From CAWACP01 sp963832965 (GTDB taxonomy: Bacteria; Acidobacteriota; Terriglobia; Bryobacterales; Bryobacteraceae): a stretch of 64,000 nucleotides of DNA. The position numbers and the translations under genes are program-made. Of this stretch, positions 42,910 to 51,113 are shown one piece after another. Below the pieces are notes generated by a model. The model was not told where the DNA came from and made no database searches. It saw nothing but the letters and a program-made list of their open reading frames with translations. Numbering within the stretch: the stretch's first letter is position 1; each line of letters opens with the position of its first letter. The DNA is taken from positions 124,001 to 188,000 of the forward strand of contig CAWHVW010000002.1 of assembly GCA_963832965.1 (NCBI GenBank), read 5' to 3'.

Positions 42910-42932
42910 GTGGGGCAGGGCCATGCCCTGCC
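42910..42932. repeat. Palindrome family 1 copy at the GH92 start
   Basis: GGCAGGGC-CAT-GCCCTGCC preceded by GTGG, the consensus form. Its central ATG (42923) is in frame with GH92 and gives a near-ideal signal peptide start. Confidence 0.8.
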
Positions 42933-45079
42933 TTCGCTTACTCCCGTTCCTCGCCCTGGCCGGCACGCTGAGCGCGCAGCACCTCGCCGATCTCCCTGAT
43001 CCGCTCGTCGGCACCGATTCCACCTACGAGCTGTCCCACGGCAACACCTATCCCGCGGTCTTCCTCCCCTTCGCCATGTCCAACTGGACCGCCCAGACCA
43101 GCGATGGCGGCTGGCCCTATCAATATTCCAAAGACAAAATCCAGGGGTTGCGATCCACGCACCGGCCATCGGCGTGGATGTTCGACTGGGGTTCTTTTTC
43201 CATCATGCCGATGACCGGCGAGTTGCGTCTGGCGCCCGATGAGCGGGCCTCGAAGTTCAGCCATCAGGACGAGGATTCCCGCGCCTGGCGCTATCGCGTT
43301 CTGCTGGCTGACTACGGCATCCAGGCGGAGATTGCGCCCTCGCGCCACGGAGGCATCCTGCGCTTCACGTTTCCGAAAGCGGAGCACGCCTGGGTGGTTC
43401 TCGATAGCGCTGACCTGCACGTCGATCCCGCCGCAAGCACCATAACCGGAACGAATTCCAGCGCCCCCCCTTCCACCGCGTCAAACTTCAAGCTCTATAT
43501 CGTCGCCGTCTTCGATCACGAGTTCACCGTTCAGGGCGTCTCCGGCAAATCCGCCTGGGTTGGCTTTTCGACGAACCCGGGCGAGAGCGTCACCGTGCGC
43601 GTGGCCACTTCGCTGATCAGCGCCGCGCAGGCGCGGCTCAACCTCGCCAGGGAAATCCCGCAGCCGGATTTCGATCAGATCGCCGCCGCGGCTCGCGCCG
43701 AATGGGACCGCGAACTCGCCAGGATCGAGATCGCCGGCGGCTCGGAAGCCGAGCGGCGGACCTTCTACACCGCGCTGTATCACACGCTGCAAATGCCCCG
43801 TCTGCTCACCGAGACCGATGCGAGCGGCGCGGCGGTTCACTACAGCCCCTATGACGGCAAAATTCATCCCGGCCCCATGTTCTCGGACACCGGCCTCTGG
43901 GACACGTTTCGCGCGGAGTTCCCGCTGCTGGCCCTGCTGCAGCCGGCGCGCGACGCCGAAATCATCCGGGCCATGTTGAACGTCTTCGACGAGGGCGGTT
44001 GGATTCCCAAATGGCCCAATCCGGCGGAGACCAATGTCATGATCGGCACCCATGGCGATTCGGTGATCGCCGACGCGTACGCGAAAGGCATTCGCGATTT
44101 TGATACCGCCACAGCGTACCGTGCGCTATACAAAGACGGCACGGAGACCGGGACGGGCATCTTCGAGGGGCGGGGCGGGCTCGAAGACTACGTACGTCTG
44201 GGATATGTGCCGGCGGACCATGGCGTGAAGGAGTCGGTGTCGCGCACGCTGGAGTACGCCTACGATGACTTCTGCGTGGCCACCATGGCGCAGGCGCTGG
44301 GCAAGACGGAAGACTACCGCATGTTCACCGCGCGTTCGCAAAACTACCGCAACGTCTTCGACCCGTCCACCGGCTTCATGCGCGGGCGCACCGCCGCTGG
44401 CGAGTGGGTGCAACCGTTCGATCCGCTCGAGTGGGGCGGCGTGTTCACCGAAGGCAACGCGTGGCAATGGCTCTGGTCCGTGCAGCATGATGTGCCCGGG
44501 CTCATCGAGCTGCTGGGTGGCCGCGACGCGTTCATCGGCAAACTCGACGCCATGTTCACTATGACCTCCGACTATAAGGTAGGCGGCTACGGGCACGTGA
44601 TCCACGAGATGACCGAGGCGAAGCTGGAGAACATGGGCCAGTACGCGCACATCAATGAGCCGGTGCATCACGTCATCTATTTGTACGATTATGTGGGCCA
44701 GCCGTGGAAAACGCAGAAGCTGGTGCATGAGGTGATGGCCCGGCTCTACAAGCCCGGGCCGGACGGCTGGCTGGGCGATGAGGACACCGGCCAGATGTCG
44801 GCATGGTACGCATTCAGCGCGCTGGGATTTTATCCGGTGGTCCCGGGAAAGCCCGTTTATGCGCTGGGTGCGCCGCTGTTCGATCGCGCGGCCATCCATC
44901 TCGAAAACGGCGCGACGTTTACGGTGGAGGCGGTGAGACAGACGCCCGACGACATCTACGTCCAGTCGGTGACGCTGAACGGCCACGCGCTCGACGGGCC
45001 ATGGATACAGCATTCGGACATCGTGAACGGCGGCGTGTTGAGGTTCGTGATGAGCCCGCAGCCGGCAACAGCTCCGTAG
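42923..45079 (+). CDS. GH92 family alpha-mannosidase, secreted
   Basis: GH92 enzymes are calcium-dependent exo-alpha-mannosidases acting on N-glycan or fungal mannans. From ATG 42923 the protein has 718 residues with a signal peptide (MPCLRLLPFLALAGTLSAQ). The N-terminal beta-sandwich starts DPLVGTDSTYELSHGNTYPA. The catalytic domain shows LWDTFRAEFPLL, GDSVIADAYAKG, GRGGLEDYVRLGYVP, EGNAWQWLWSVQHD, INEPVHHVIYLYDYVGQPWK and DEDTGQMSAWYAFSALGFYP. The start codon lies in a dispersed palindrome; ATG 42863 upstream lacks a ribosome site but is in frame. Export suggests polymer degradation outside the cytoplasm. Confidence 0.92.
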   Translation: MPCLRLLPFLALAGTLSAQHLADLPDPLVGTDSTYELSHGNTYPAVFLPFAMSNWTAQTSDGGWPYQYSKDKIQGLRSTHRPSAWMFDWGSFSIMPMTGELRLAPDERASKFSHQDEDSRAWRYRVLLADYGIQAEIAPSRHGGILRFTFPKAEHAWVVLDSADLHVDPAASTITGTNSSAPPSTASNFKLYIVAVFDHEFTVQGVSGKSAWVGFSTNPGESVTVRVATSLISAAQARLNLAREIPQPDFDQIAAAARAEWDRELARIEIAGGSEAERRTFYTALYHTLQMPRLLTETDASGAAVHYSPYDGKIHPGPMFSDTGLWDTFRAEFPLLALLQPARDAEIIRAMLNVFDEGGWIPKWPNPAETNVMIGTHGDSVIADAYAKGIRDFDTATAYRALYKDGTETGTGIFEGRGGLEDYVRLGYVPADHGVKESVSRTLEYAYDDFCVATMAQALGKTEDYRMFTARSQNYRNVFDPSTGFMRGRTAAGEWVQPFDPLEWGGVFTEGNAWQWLWSVQHDVPGLIELLGGRDAFIGKLDAMFTMTSDYKVGGYGHVIHEMTEAKLENMGQYAHINEPVHHVIYLYDYVGQPWKTQKLVHEVMARLYKPGPDGWLGDEDTGQMSAWYAFSALGFYPVVPGKPVYALGAPLFDRAAIHLENGATFTVEAVRQTPDDIYVQSVTLNGHALDGPWIQHSDIVNGGVLRFVMSPQPATAP

Positions 45080-45133
45080 TGAAGTGCCCGGCGCGGAATG
45101 GCGATTCGATTCGTCCAGGCAGCGCACGGCGCT

Positions 45134-45189
45134 GCATCACAGGGTGCATCACAGGGTGCATCATCGTGGCGCAGCGCCATGCGCTGCGG
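45134..45189. repeat. Short tandem repeat plus palindrome copy downstream of GH92
   Basis: The unit GCATCACAGGGT is repeated about 2.5 times at 45134-45163. It runs directly into a family-1 palindrome (45166-45189, arms CGCAGCGC/GCGCTGCG), which differs from consensus by two compensatory pairs. The rest of the gap shows nothing. Confidence 0.65.
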
Positions 45190-45211
45190 TCCGGGCAGCA
45201 GTTGCCGCTTA

Positions 45212-46153
45212 TTAATGAAGATACTCGAGGTCCACATTCCCTCCCGTAAGAACGATCCCCACGCGGGTAATGTCCGGCGGCAGTTTTCGAAACAGGGCCG
45301 CGGCCGCGCCCGCCGCCGCGCTCGGCTCCACCAGGATCTTCATGCGCGTCAGCAGGAAGCGCACGGTTTCGCGAATCTCATCGTCGCTCACCAGAAGAAT
45401 CGCTTCCACGTTCCGCTGAATCACCGGGAAAGTGAGCGCGCCGGGCGTCTCTACGCGCAAACCATCGGCCACCGTCGCCGGCGGAGGGATGGTCACGCGC
45501 TCGCCGGCGCGCAGAGAGAGCCAGGTGTCGTTGGCGTCCGCCGGCTCCACGCCGAAGATGCGCACCTCGGGCCGGAGCGCTTTCACGGCAATGGAACAGC
45601 CGGCTAGCAGGCCTCCGCCGCCGATGGGAGTCATCAGCGCATCCAGATCCGGCGCCTGCTCGAGCAGTTCCAGCGCCACCGTGCCCTGGCCCGCCATGGT
45701 CCACAGATGATCGTATGGGGGTATGAGCGCCGCGCCGGTCTCATCGGCAATCCGCCGCACGATGGCGTCGCGGTCGTCGCACCGGCGATTGTAGTGGACA
45801 ACGGTGGCGCCGTAACCGCGCGTCGCCTGCAGCTTCGATTGCGGCGCGTCATCGGGCATCGCGATGGTGGCGGTCACTCCCAGCGCTTTCGCCGCGATGG
45901 CCACCGCCTGGGCATGGTTGCCGGAGGAGCACGCCACCAGCCCATGACGCAGTTCGGCGTTCGGCAGCGAGTAAGCGAAATTCGCCGCGCCGCGAATTTT
46001 GAACGCTCCCCCGCGCTGCAGGTTCTCGCATTTGAAAAAGGCTTGCACGCGGGCCCGTTCGTCGAACAGGTGCGAGGTCAACACCGGCGTACGCTCCGCG
46101 AGATCCCGAATTCGCCCGGCCGCGCGCCGGATGTCCTCGAGCGAAATGGGCAT
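45212..46153 (-). CDS. Threonine/serine ammonia-lyase-type PLP enzyme
   Basis: These enzymes dehydrate and deaminate threonine, serine or 3-hydroxyaspartate, or racemise serine. The 313-residue protein has the fold type II pattern: TPVLTSHLFDE, FFKCENLQRGGAFKIRGA with the PLP lysine (split here in words), ACSSGNHAQAVAIAAK, the phosphate-binding PIGGGGLLAGC and the C-terminal VLTGGNVDLEYL. It has no ACT regulatory domain, so it is more likely catabolic threonine deaminase, hydroxyaspartate lyase or serine racemase than IlvA. Its ATG overlaps the upstream dehydrogenase stop by one base, making an operon. Confidence 0.87.
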   Translation of the reverse strand: MPISLEDIRRAAGRIRDLAERTPVLTSHLFDERARVQAFFKCENLQRGGAFKIRGAANFAYSLPNAELRHGLVACSSGNHAQAVAIAAKALGVTATIAMPDDAPQSKLQATRGYGATVVHYNRRCDDRDAIVRRIADETGAALIPPYDHLWTMAGQGTVALELLEQAPDLDALMTPIGGGGLLAGCSIAVKALRPEVRIFGVEPADANDTWLSLRAGERVTIPPPATVADGLRVETPGALTFPVIQRNVEAILLVSDDEIRETVRFLLTRMKILVEPSAAAGAAAALFRKLPPDITRVGIVLTGGNVDLEYLH

Positions 46154-47121
46154 CAGTAGCCCGCCTTCTTGTCCACCACGTTCAGCAGCGGCTGGCCACG
46201 CACAAAGCGGCCGTAGTTTTCCATGAACATGCGCGTGGCCCGTTCCAGAAAGTCCGGCGTGCGGTCCGCCGAATGAGAGGAGATCAGGACGTTGTCGAGC
46301 GTGTAGAGGGGGTCTTCGGGGGCCAGCGGTTCTTTCTCAACCACGTCGAGCGCGGCGCCGCGAATGCGTTTCTCCCGCAACGCCTCCACCAGGGCGGCCT
46401 CATCCACGGAACTGCCTCGTCCCAGGTTGATGAGTATGGCGGAATCCTTCATGGCGCGCAATTCCGCCGCGCCGATCATGTGCCGCGTCTCCGGCGTCGA
46501 TGGCATGGCCATCAGCACGTAATCGGATGCCGCCAGCAGCTCGTGCAACTGGTCCGGCGTGTAGATGCGCTCGGCGATGCCGTCGTTTTCAGACAAGGAA
46601 GCCCGGCGCCGCAGCGCGATTACCCGCATCCCGATAGCCGCCGCCAGCCGCGCGGATTCCCGCCCGATGCCGCCGTAGCCAATCACGCCGAAGGTCTTCC
46701 CGCGGACCATTTCCACCGTTTGCCACTCCCAACGGTGCGCCTGCTGGTTGCGCGTCATCAGCGGAACGTTCTTGGCGAAATGGAGCACCGCGGTGATGGC
46801 GTATTCGCCCAGCGCCTCCGCGAACACGCCGCGGGCGTTCGTCAAGGGCACCGGACTGGCCACGAACTCCGGCGTGAGCATCCCTTCCACGCCGGCCGAG
46901 AGCGAGTGCACCCAGCGCGCGCGTTTGGCCAGTGGCCACATCGGGCTAAAGAGCGATCCGTCGAAGCTGGCGTTCAGCACTGCGTCCGCCAGCGGCGCTT
47001 CGCGGGCCACGAAAGCGGCGTCGTTGCCGATGTGCAGATCGGTGGGTTGCGGAAGTTCGTCCAGAAGCCGCAGTTGGGGTAATCGCGGATCGCCGAGTAT
47101 GAGGACGCGCGGAACAGGCAT
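46153..47121 (-). CDS. D-2-hydroxyacid dehydrogenase (NAD(P)-dependent)
   Basis: The 322-residue protein belongs to the D-isomer-specific hydroxyacid dehydrogenases. It shows the nucleotide-binding motif FGVIGYGGIGRESARLAA, then the family signatures YVLMAMPSTPETRHMIG and INLGRGSSVDEAALVEAL, and the C-terminal DVVEKEPLAPEDPLY with the catalytic Glu followed by SSHSADRTP with the active His. It reduces a 2-keto acid or oxidises a D-hydroxyacid. Overlap with the ammonia-lyase gene, which yields 2-keto acids, suggests they act in sequence; this is inference. Confidence 0.88.
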   Translation of the reverse strand: MPVPRVLILGDPRLPQLRLLDELPQPTDLHIGNDAAFVAREAPLADAVLNASFDGSLFSPMWPLAKRARWVHSLSAGVEGMLTPEFVASPVPLTNARGVFAEALGEYAITAVLHFAKNVPLMTRNQQAHRWEWQTVEMVRGKTFGVIGYGGIGRESARLAAAIGMRVIALRRRASLSENDGIAERIYTPDQLHELLAASDYVLMAMPSTPETRHMIGAAELRAMKDSAILINLGRGSSVDEAALVEALREKRIRGAALDVVEKEPLAPEDPLYTLDNVLISSHSADRTPDFLERATRMFMENYGRFVRGQPLLNVVDKKAGY

Positions 47122-47160
47122 ACAGACTCAGGGTAACCGAACCGTCCGGGAGCGCCGGCG

Positions 47161-47195
47161 CAAAAAGAGGCGGCTGTCTGGTAGGCAGCCGCCGG
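47161..47195 (-). terminator. Rho-independent terminator downstream of the GGDEF-like gene
   Basis: On the minus strand GGCGGCTG and CAGCCGCC form an 8-bp stem around a nine-base loop, followed at once by TCTTTTT. It lies about 40 bases beyond the stop of the 47231-48856 gene and before the dehydrogenase start. Confidence 0.85.
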
Positions 47196-47230
47196 AGAAG
47201 TTAGGACTTTCGGGACGCAGACGAAAACCG

Positions 47231-48856
47231 TTACATAGCCTTCCGCCAGGGACGAACCGAATCCACCGGCGCGATCTTGCGGCCGCGTCGAGTCTGGTTC
47301 ATCTGCTCATTGGCCATGGCGATGGCTTCGGAAAAGCGTTCATGGTGCACGTCGATTCCACCCCAGCTGAACAGGATGGACCACGTGCTGGCGCCGCGCA
47401 GCTGGTAATCCCAAAGCTGCTCGGCAAGGTGGTTCAGACGCCGTTGCGCGCCGGGGCCTTCGACTCCGGGGCAAGCGATCAGGAACTCGGCGTCGCCGTT
47501 GCGGCAGGCAAATTCTTTTTCGCCGAGCAGGCCGCGAATAAAAAATCCGATGGACTGCAGCAGATCGTTGTTGCGGGAGGAGCGGCCCTCGACGTCGTTC
47601 ACGCCGATCGAAACCAGCAGTCCACGGAACGGCTTGCCGGTGGCGATGGCGCGCTCGAGCGCGGCGCGGTCGTGCATGCCGCCCGGCAGGACAACTTCAT
47701 GCGAATTGGAGGAGGCCCCGGCGCCGTCGATGACTTCGAAACGAGGCTCGGCGGGGGCGGTCTCCCGGGCGTGCGCCGCCGGATTGGCCGGCGCATCCCG
47801 TTCGACGGCGTGGATCCTGCGGGTACTCAGGAAAAGACTCACAGGTCTTGCCGGGGCGGCGGCAGCGGGCTCGGGAGCCACTTCGATGACGGGCGTGTCT
47901 TCCACAACGGATAGGGCCTCGACAACGGCCACGGCTTCGGCTGGCGCGAGCTCTTCGACCGGGGCAGCTTCGGCGATGGGCAGCGCAGCCTCGGCAACGA
48001 CAGGGACCGCGGCGATGGGCCAGGGATCGGCAGCTTGTAGCGGTTCGATAACGGACACAGCGTCAGGCGGCACGAGTTCTTCAACCGGGGCCGTCCCGGT
48101 GACGGGCTCGTCTGCCACAACGGACACCGCTTCGACCAGGGGCGCCGCTTCCGGGGCCTCTTCGTTCGCCAGGGCTGTAAGATGCCGCTTCGCAATAACG
48201 CGGCGCATGACGTCGCGGAGGTCGTTCGCGACGACCGGCGCCAGCGCGGGCGCGGGCGTGACCACGGCCACGGGCTGCGGAGGCTCCGCTGCCATGACCT
48301 CTTCCACCGGTTCAGGATGGGCGGCCAGCGGCTCAGTCTCAGCCGGCTCGGTCCTCTTCGGCGCAACCTTCGCGGAGCGCTGGTCCAGCCATTCGGAAAG
48401 GGCCTGGCGTGGATTCATATCGTCAAGGCGGGGCAAGTGAGCGTCGGCGGGCGGAGCCGGACGGCGGCGCGGGCGGGTGCTTCCGCGCACAGACGTGAGT
48501 TCGGCCGCACTGGCCAGGGCGGGTTTTACCATTTCAGTGGAGTGGCGTTCCGGACTGTCCGGCCTCGGCGACGGAGGAGCCGGAAGCTCGGCAACTGGAG
48601 CGGGAGCTTCATTGGGAATCGGCGCGGGGGGAGACGGAGCGGTTCGCGCGATACGAGCCGCGGAGGCGCTGGCCGCCGACGGTCTCATCAACGGCAAGGC
48701 CGCGGACCCCGACATCGCTTCGGGAACGTTCAGTTCCACCGCCAGTTCATGCAGTTGCTGCGACCGGTTCCGCAGGTAATCGCAAAACAGCGCCACCGCT
48801 CCGGCGGCCACGATGAGAACAACGGTGGTGACGATCTGTAGCGCACTGAGCTCCAT
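47231..48856 (-). CDS. Membrane protein with Pro/Ala-rich linker and degenerate GGDEF-like domain
   Basis: The 541-residue protein has one N-terminal membrane helix (LQIVTTVVLIVAAGAVALFC). A long low-complexity stretch rich in Ala, Pro, Glu and Val follows (about 45-385), with repeated PVEELAPAEAV-like units. The C-terminal domain of about 140 residues (LLVSIGVNDVEG, LLQSIGFFIRGLLG, FACRNGDAEFLIACPG, SILFSWGGIDV) lines up with diguanylate cyclase GGDEF domains. The signature is RNGDAEF instead of RxGGDEF and the first metal Asp is replaced, so it is probably inactive and may bind a partner or nucleotide. A TTGGTC/TACAAT promoter lies upstream and a clear terminator downstream, so it is monocistronic. 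Confidence 0.7.
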   Translation of the reverse strand: MELSALQIVTTVVLIVAAGAVALFCDYLRNRSQQLHELAVELNVPEAMSGSAALPLMRPSAASASAARIARTAPSPPAPIPNEAPAPVAELPAPPSPRPDSPERHSTEMVKPALASAAELTSVRGSTRPRRRPAPPADAHLPRLDDMNPRQALSEWLDQRSAKVAPKRTEPAETEPLAAHPEPVEEVMAAEPPQPVAVVTPAPALAPVVANDLRDVMRRVIAKRHLTALANEEAPEAAPLVEAVSVVADEPVTGTAPVEELVPPDAVSVIEPLQAADPWPIAAVPVVAEAALPIAEAAPVEELAPAEAVAVVEALSVVEDTPVIEVAPEPAAAAPARPVSLFLSTRRIHAVERDAPANPAAHARETAPAEPRFEVIDGAGASSNSHEVVLPGGMHDRAALERAIATGKPFRGLLVSIGVNDVEGRSSRNNDLLQSIGFFIRGLLGEKEFACRNGDAEFLIACPGVEGPGAQRRLNHLAEQLWDYQLRGASTWSILFSWGGIDVHHERFSEAIAMANEQMNQTRRGRKIAPVDSVRPWRKAM

Positions 48857-48865
48857 TACGTTGCG

Positions 48866-48894
48866 ATTGTAAGAAAGCGGGGGTGCGGGACCAA
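48866..48894 (-). promoter_or_regulatory. Promoter of the GGDEF-like gene
   Basis: TTGGTC (48894-48889), 17-base spacer, TACAAT (48871-48866), then 9 bases to ATG 48856. The transcript leader would be 2-3 bases. Confidence 0.65.
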
Positions 48895-49006
48895 TAGATC
48901 GGTGTTCTCAAAATCACCCAGTACTCGATGGCTGTAAGGGGTGCAGTACGGAAGTACCGGCGTCAGGAGTGATTTACCGAGTGGGGCCGCAACCCCACCC
49001 GCGTCG
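48895..49006. other. Intergenic region with hairpin after gpmA
   Basis: GTGGGG-CCGCAA-CCCCAC (48981-48998) forms a hairpin 9 bases beyond the gpmA stop on the minus strand. No T-tract follows, so it is at most a weak terminator or mRNA 3' end stabiliser. Nothing else is seen. Confidence 0.4.
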
Positions 49007-49753
49007 CTACTTTTTCTTCCCTTGAGCGGCCACTGCGTCCATCGCCGCCTTGATCTTTTCCTGGTCGCCGAGATAATAATGGCGGATCGGTTTCAGATCG
49101 TCGTCCAGCTCATACACCAGCGGCACGCCGGTGGGAATGTTGAGGCCCACAATCTCGTCGTCGGAGACATTGTCCAGGTACTTCACCAGCGCGCGCAGGC
49201 TGTTCCCGTGGGCGGCAATCAGGACGCGCTCGCCGCGCCGCACCGCCGGCGCCACCGTCTCATGCCAGTAAGGCAGGAACCGGGCCACGGTGTCTTTCAG
49301 GCATTCAGTGAGCGGCAGTTCCGCTTTGGTCAGGCTCTGGTAGCGCGGATCGTGGCCGGGAAAGCGCGGGTCGGCGGGATCCAGTGCGGGCGGGGGCACA
49401 TCGTAACTGCGGCGCCACACCTTCACCTGGTCCTCGCCGAACTTCTCCGCCGTCTCGGCCTTGTTGAGGCCCTGCAGCGCGCCATAATGGCGCTCGTTGA
49501 GACGCCACGTGCGGTGTACCGGAATCCACGCCAGGTCCAGCTCATCCAGCACGATCCACAGCGTGTGGATGGCCCGCTTGAGCACCGACGTGTGGGCCAC
49601 GTCGAAGAAGTAACCCTCGGCTTTGAGAACGCGCCCGCCTTCGTGCGCTTCACCCAGACCCGTCTGAGACAAATCCACATCGGTCCACCCGGTGAAGCGG
49701 TTCTCGCGGTTCCAGTCGCTCTCACCGTGCCGAATCAGAACCAGCTTCTTCAC
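49007..49753 (-). CDS. gpmA: 2,3-bisphosphoglycerate-dependent phosphoglycerate mutase
   Basis: GpmA interconverts 3- and 2-phosphoglycerate in glycolysis. The 248-residue protein carries the phosphohistidine His9 in LVLIRHGESDWN, RFTGWTDVDLS, the LNERHYGALQGLNK segment with the acid Glu, the second His in IAAHGNSLRAL and the C-terminal tail expected of dPGM. GTG 49753 overlaps the enolase stop by 4 bases. The gene follows eno, giving a two-gene glycolytic operon for consecutive reactions. Confidence 0.95.
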   Translation of the reverse strand: MKKLVLIRHGESDWNRENRFTGWTDVDLSQTGLGEAHEGGRVLKAEGYFFDVAHTSVLKRAIHTLWIVLDELDLAWIPVHRTWRLNERHYGALQGLNKAETAEKFGEDQVKVWRRSYDVPPPALDPADPRFPGHDPRYQSLTKAELPLTECLKDTVARFLPYWHETVAPAVRRGERVLIAAHGNSLRALVKYLDNVSDDEIVGLNIPTGVPLVYELDDDLKPIRHYYLGDQEKIKAAMDAVAAQGKKK

Positions 49754-51033
49754 TGCCGGAACGCCTTCCGGCCAGCGTACTGCGCCGCGGCGCCAAGCTC
49801 CTGCTCGATGCGGAGAAGCTGATTGTACTTGCAGATGCGGTCAGTGCGGCTGGCCGAACCGGTCTTGATCTGTCCGGCGCGCGTGGCCACCGCGAAATCG
49901 GCGATGAAGGCGTCCTCGGTTTCGCCCGAACGGTGGGAAATCACATTGGTATAGGCTGCGTTGGTGGCCATCTGCATGGCTTCCAGCGTTTCGGTGACCG
50001 ATCCAATCTGGTTCAGCTTGATGAGGATGGAATTCGCCACGCCGGTGTCGATGCCCTCGCGGAGGCGGCCCGTGTTAGTGACGAAGATGTCGTCGCCAAC
50101 GAGCTGAATCTTCTTGCCCAGCTTCCCGGTCAGCAGCCTCCAGCCATCCCAGTCGTCTTCGGCCATGCCGTCTTCGAGGGAGATGATGGGGTACTTCTCC
50201 ACCCAGGCGGCCCAGAAATCGACCATCTCGGCGGAAGTGTATTCGCTCTTGTCGGATTTCTTGAACACGTATTTCTTCTTGTCGGTGTCGTAGAACTCGC
50301 TGGCGGCGGGGTCAATGGCGATGGAGATCTGCTCGCCAGGCTTGTAGCCGGCCTTGCTGATGGCGTCCACCACCACGTTGAGCGCCTCTTCGTTCGACTT
50401 CAGATTGGGAGCGAAACCACCCTCGTCGCCCACCGAAGTGGAGTAGCCGCGCTTTTTCAGCACGCCCTTAAGCGTGTGGAATACTTCCACGCCCCAGCGC
50501 AGCGCCTCGGCGAATGTGGGAGCGCCGAAGGGAACAATCATGAACTCCTGCGGGTCCACCGAGTTGTCGGCGTGCGCGCCGCCGTTGAGGATGTTCATCA
50601 TGGGCACTGGCAGAAGATTCGCGCTTACGCCGCCTAGGTAGCGGTAGAGCGGCGTCTGCTGCGAGGCCGCGGATGCCCGGGCCACGGCCATGGAGACGGC
50701 GAGAATAGCATTGGCTCCGAGATTGCTCTTGTTCGGGGTGCCGTCGAGCTCGATCATTTTCCGGTCGATGGCGGCCTGATCCTCGGCGTCCATGTCCAGA
50801 ACGGCCGGGCCGATTTTGTTGTTGATGTGGCCGACGGCCTTGAGGGTTCCTTTGCCCAGGTACCGCGCCTTGTCGCCGTCGCGAAGCTCGACGGCTTCGT
50901 GTTCGCCAGTGGATGCTCCGGAGGGTACGGCGGCGCGGCCCATGCTTCCATCCGCGAGATAGACGTCCGCTTCGACAGTAGGATTGCCGCGGGAGTCGAG
51001 GATCTCCCGCCCGATGGTTTTTACTATTTCCAT
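49750..51033 (-). CDS. eno: Enolase
   Basis: Enolase turns 2-phosphoglycerate into phosphoenolpyruvate. The 427-residue protein has normal length and all landmarks: EILDSRGNPTVEADVYLADG, AVPSGASTGEHEAVELRDGD, GGAHADNSVDPQEFMIVP, SVGDEGGFAPNL, the metal-binding Asp in SLEDGMAEDDWDGW, LVGDDIFVTN, the base lysine in ILIKLNQIGSVTET and SHRSGETEDAFIADFAV. The ATG at 51033 has TAGAAT 8 bases upstream and no ribosome site, so the messenger may start next to the initiation codon. gpmA follows. Confidence 0.97.
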   Translation of the reverse strand: MEIVKTIGREILDSRGNPTVEADVYLADGSMGRAAVPSGASTGEHEAVELRDGDKARYLGKGTLKAVGHINNKIGPAVLDMDAEDQAAIDRKMIELDGTPNKSNLGANAILAVSMAVARASAASQQTPLYRYLGGVSANLLPVPMMNILNGGAHADNSVDPQEFMIVPFGAPTFAEALRWGVEVFHTLKGVLKKRGYSTSVGDEGGFAPNLKSNEEALNVVVDAISKAGYKPGEQISIAIDPAASEFYDTDKKKYVFKKSDKSEYTSAEMVDFWAAWVEKYPIISLEDGMAEDDWDGWRLLTGKLGKKIQLVGDDIFVTNTGRLREGIDTGVANSILIKLNQIGSVTETLEAMQMATNAAYTNVISHRSGETEDAFIADFAVATRAGQIKTGSASRTDRICKYNQLLRIEQELGAAAQYAGRKAFRQ

Positions 51034-51041
51034 AAGCCACT

Positions 51042-51047
51042 ATTCTA
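51042..51047 (-). promoter_or_regulatory. Candidate -10 element of eno
   Basis: TAGAAT on the minus strand, 8 bases before ATG 51033. No clear -35 is seen. Confidence 0.4.
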
Positions 51048-51113
51048 CCGGACACGCGGCGAATGGGCCGCGTTCCGCCGTGGCCCGTTCAGTATCATGG
51101 ATGACGGATACGA

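Noticed and set aside
45134..45163. Possible CRISPR-like array
   Set aside because: Only 2.5 direct copies of a 12-bp unit without spacers; a simple tandem repeat.
47499..48440. 313-codon Ser/Ala/Thr/Gly-rich frame on the plus strand
   Set aside because: It mirrors the repetitive linker of the GGDEF-like gene on the other strand, which has its own promoter and terminator.
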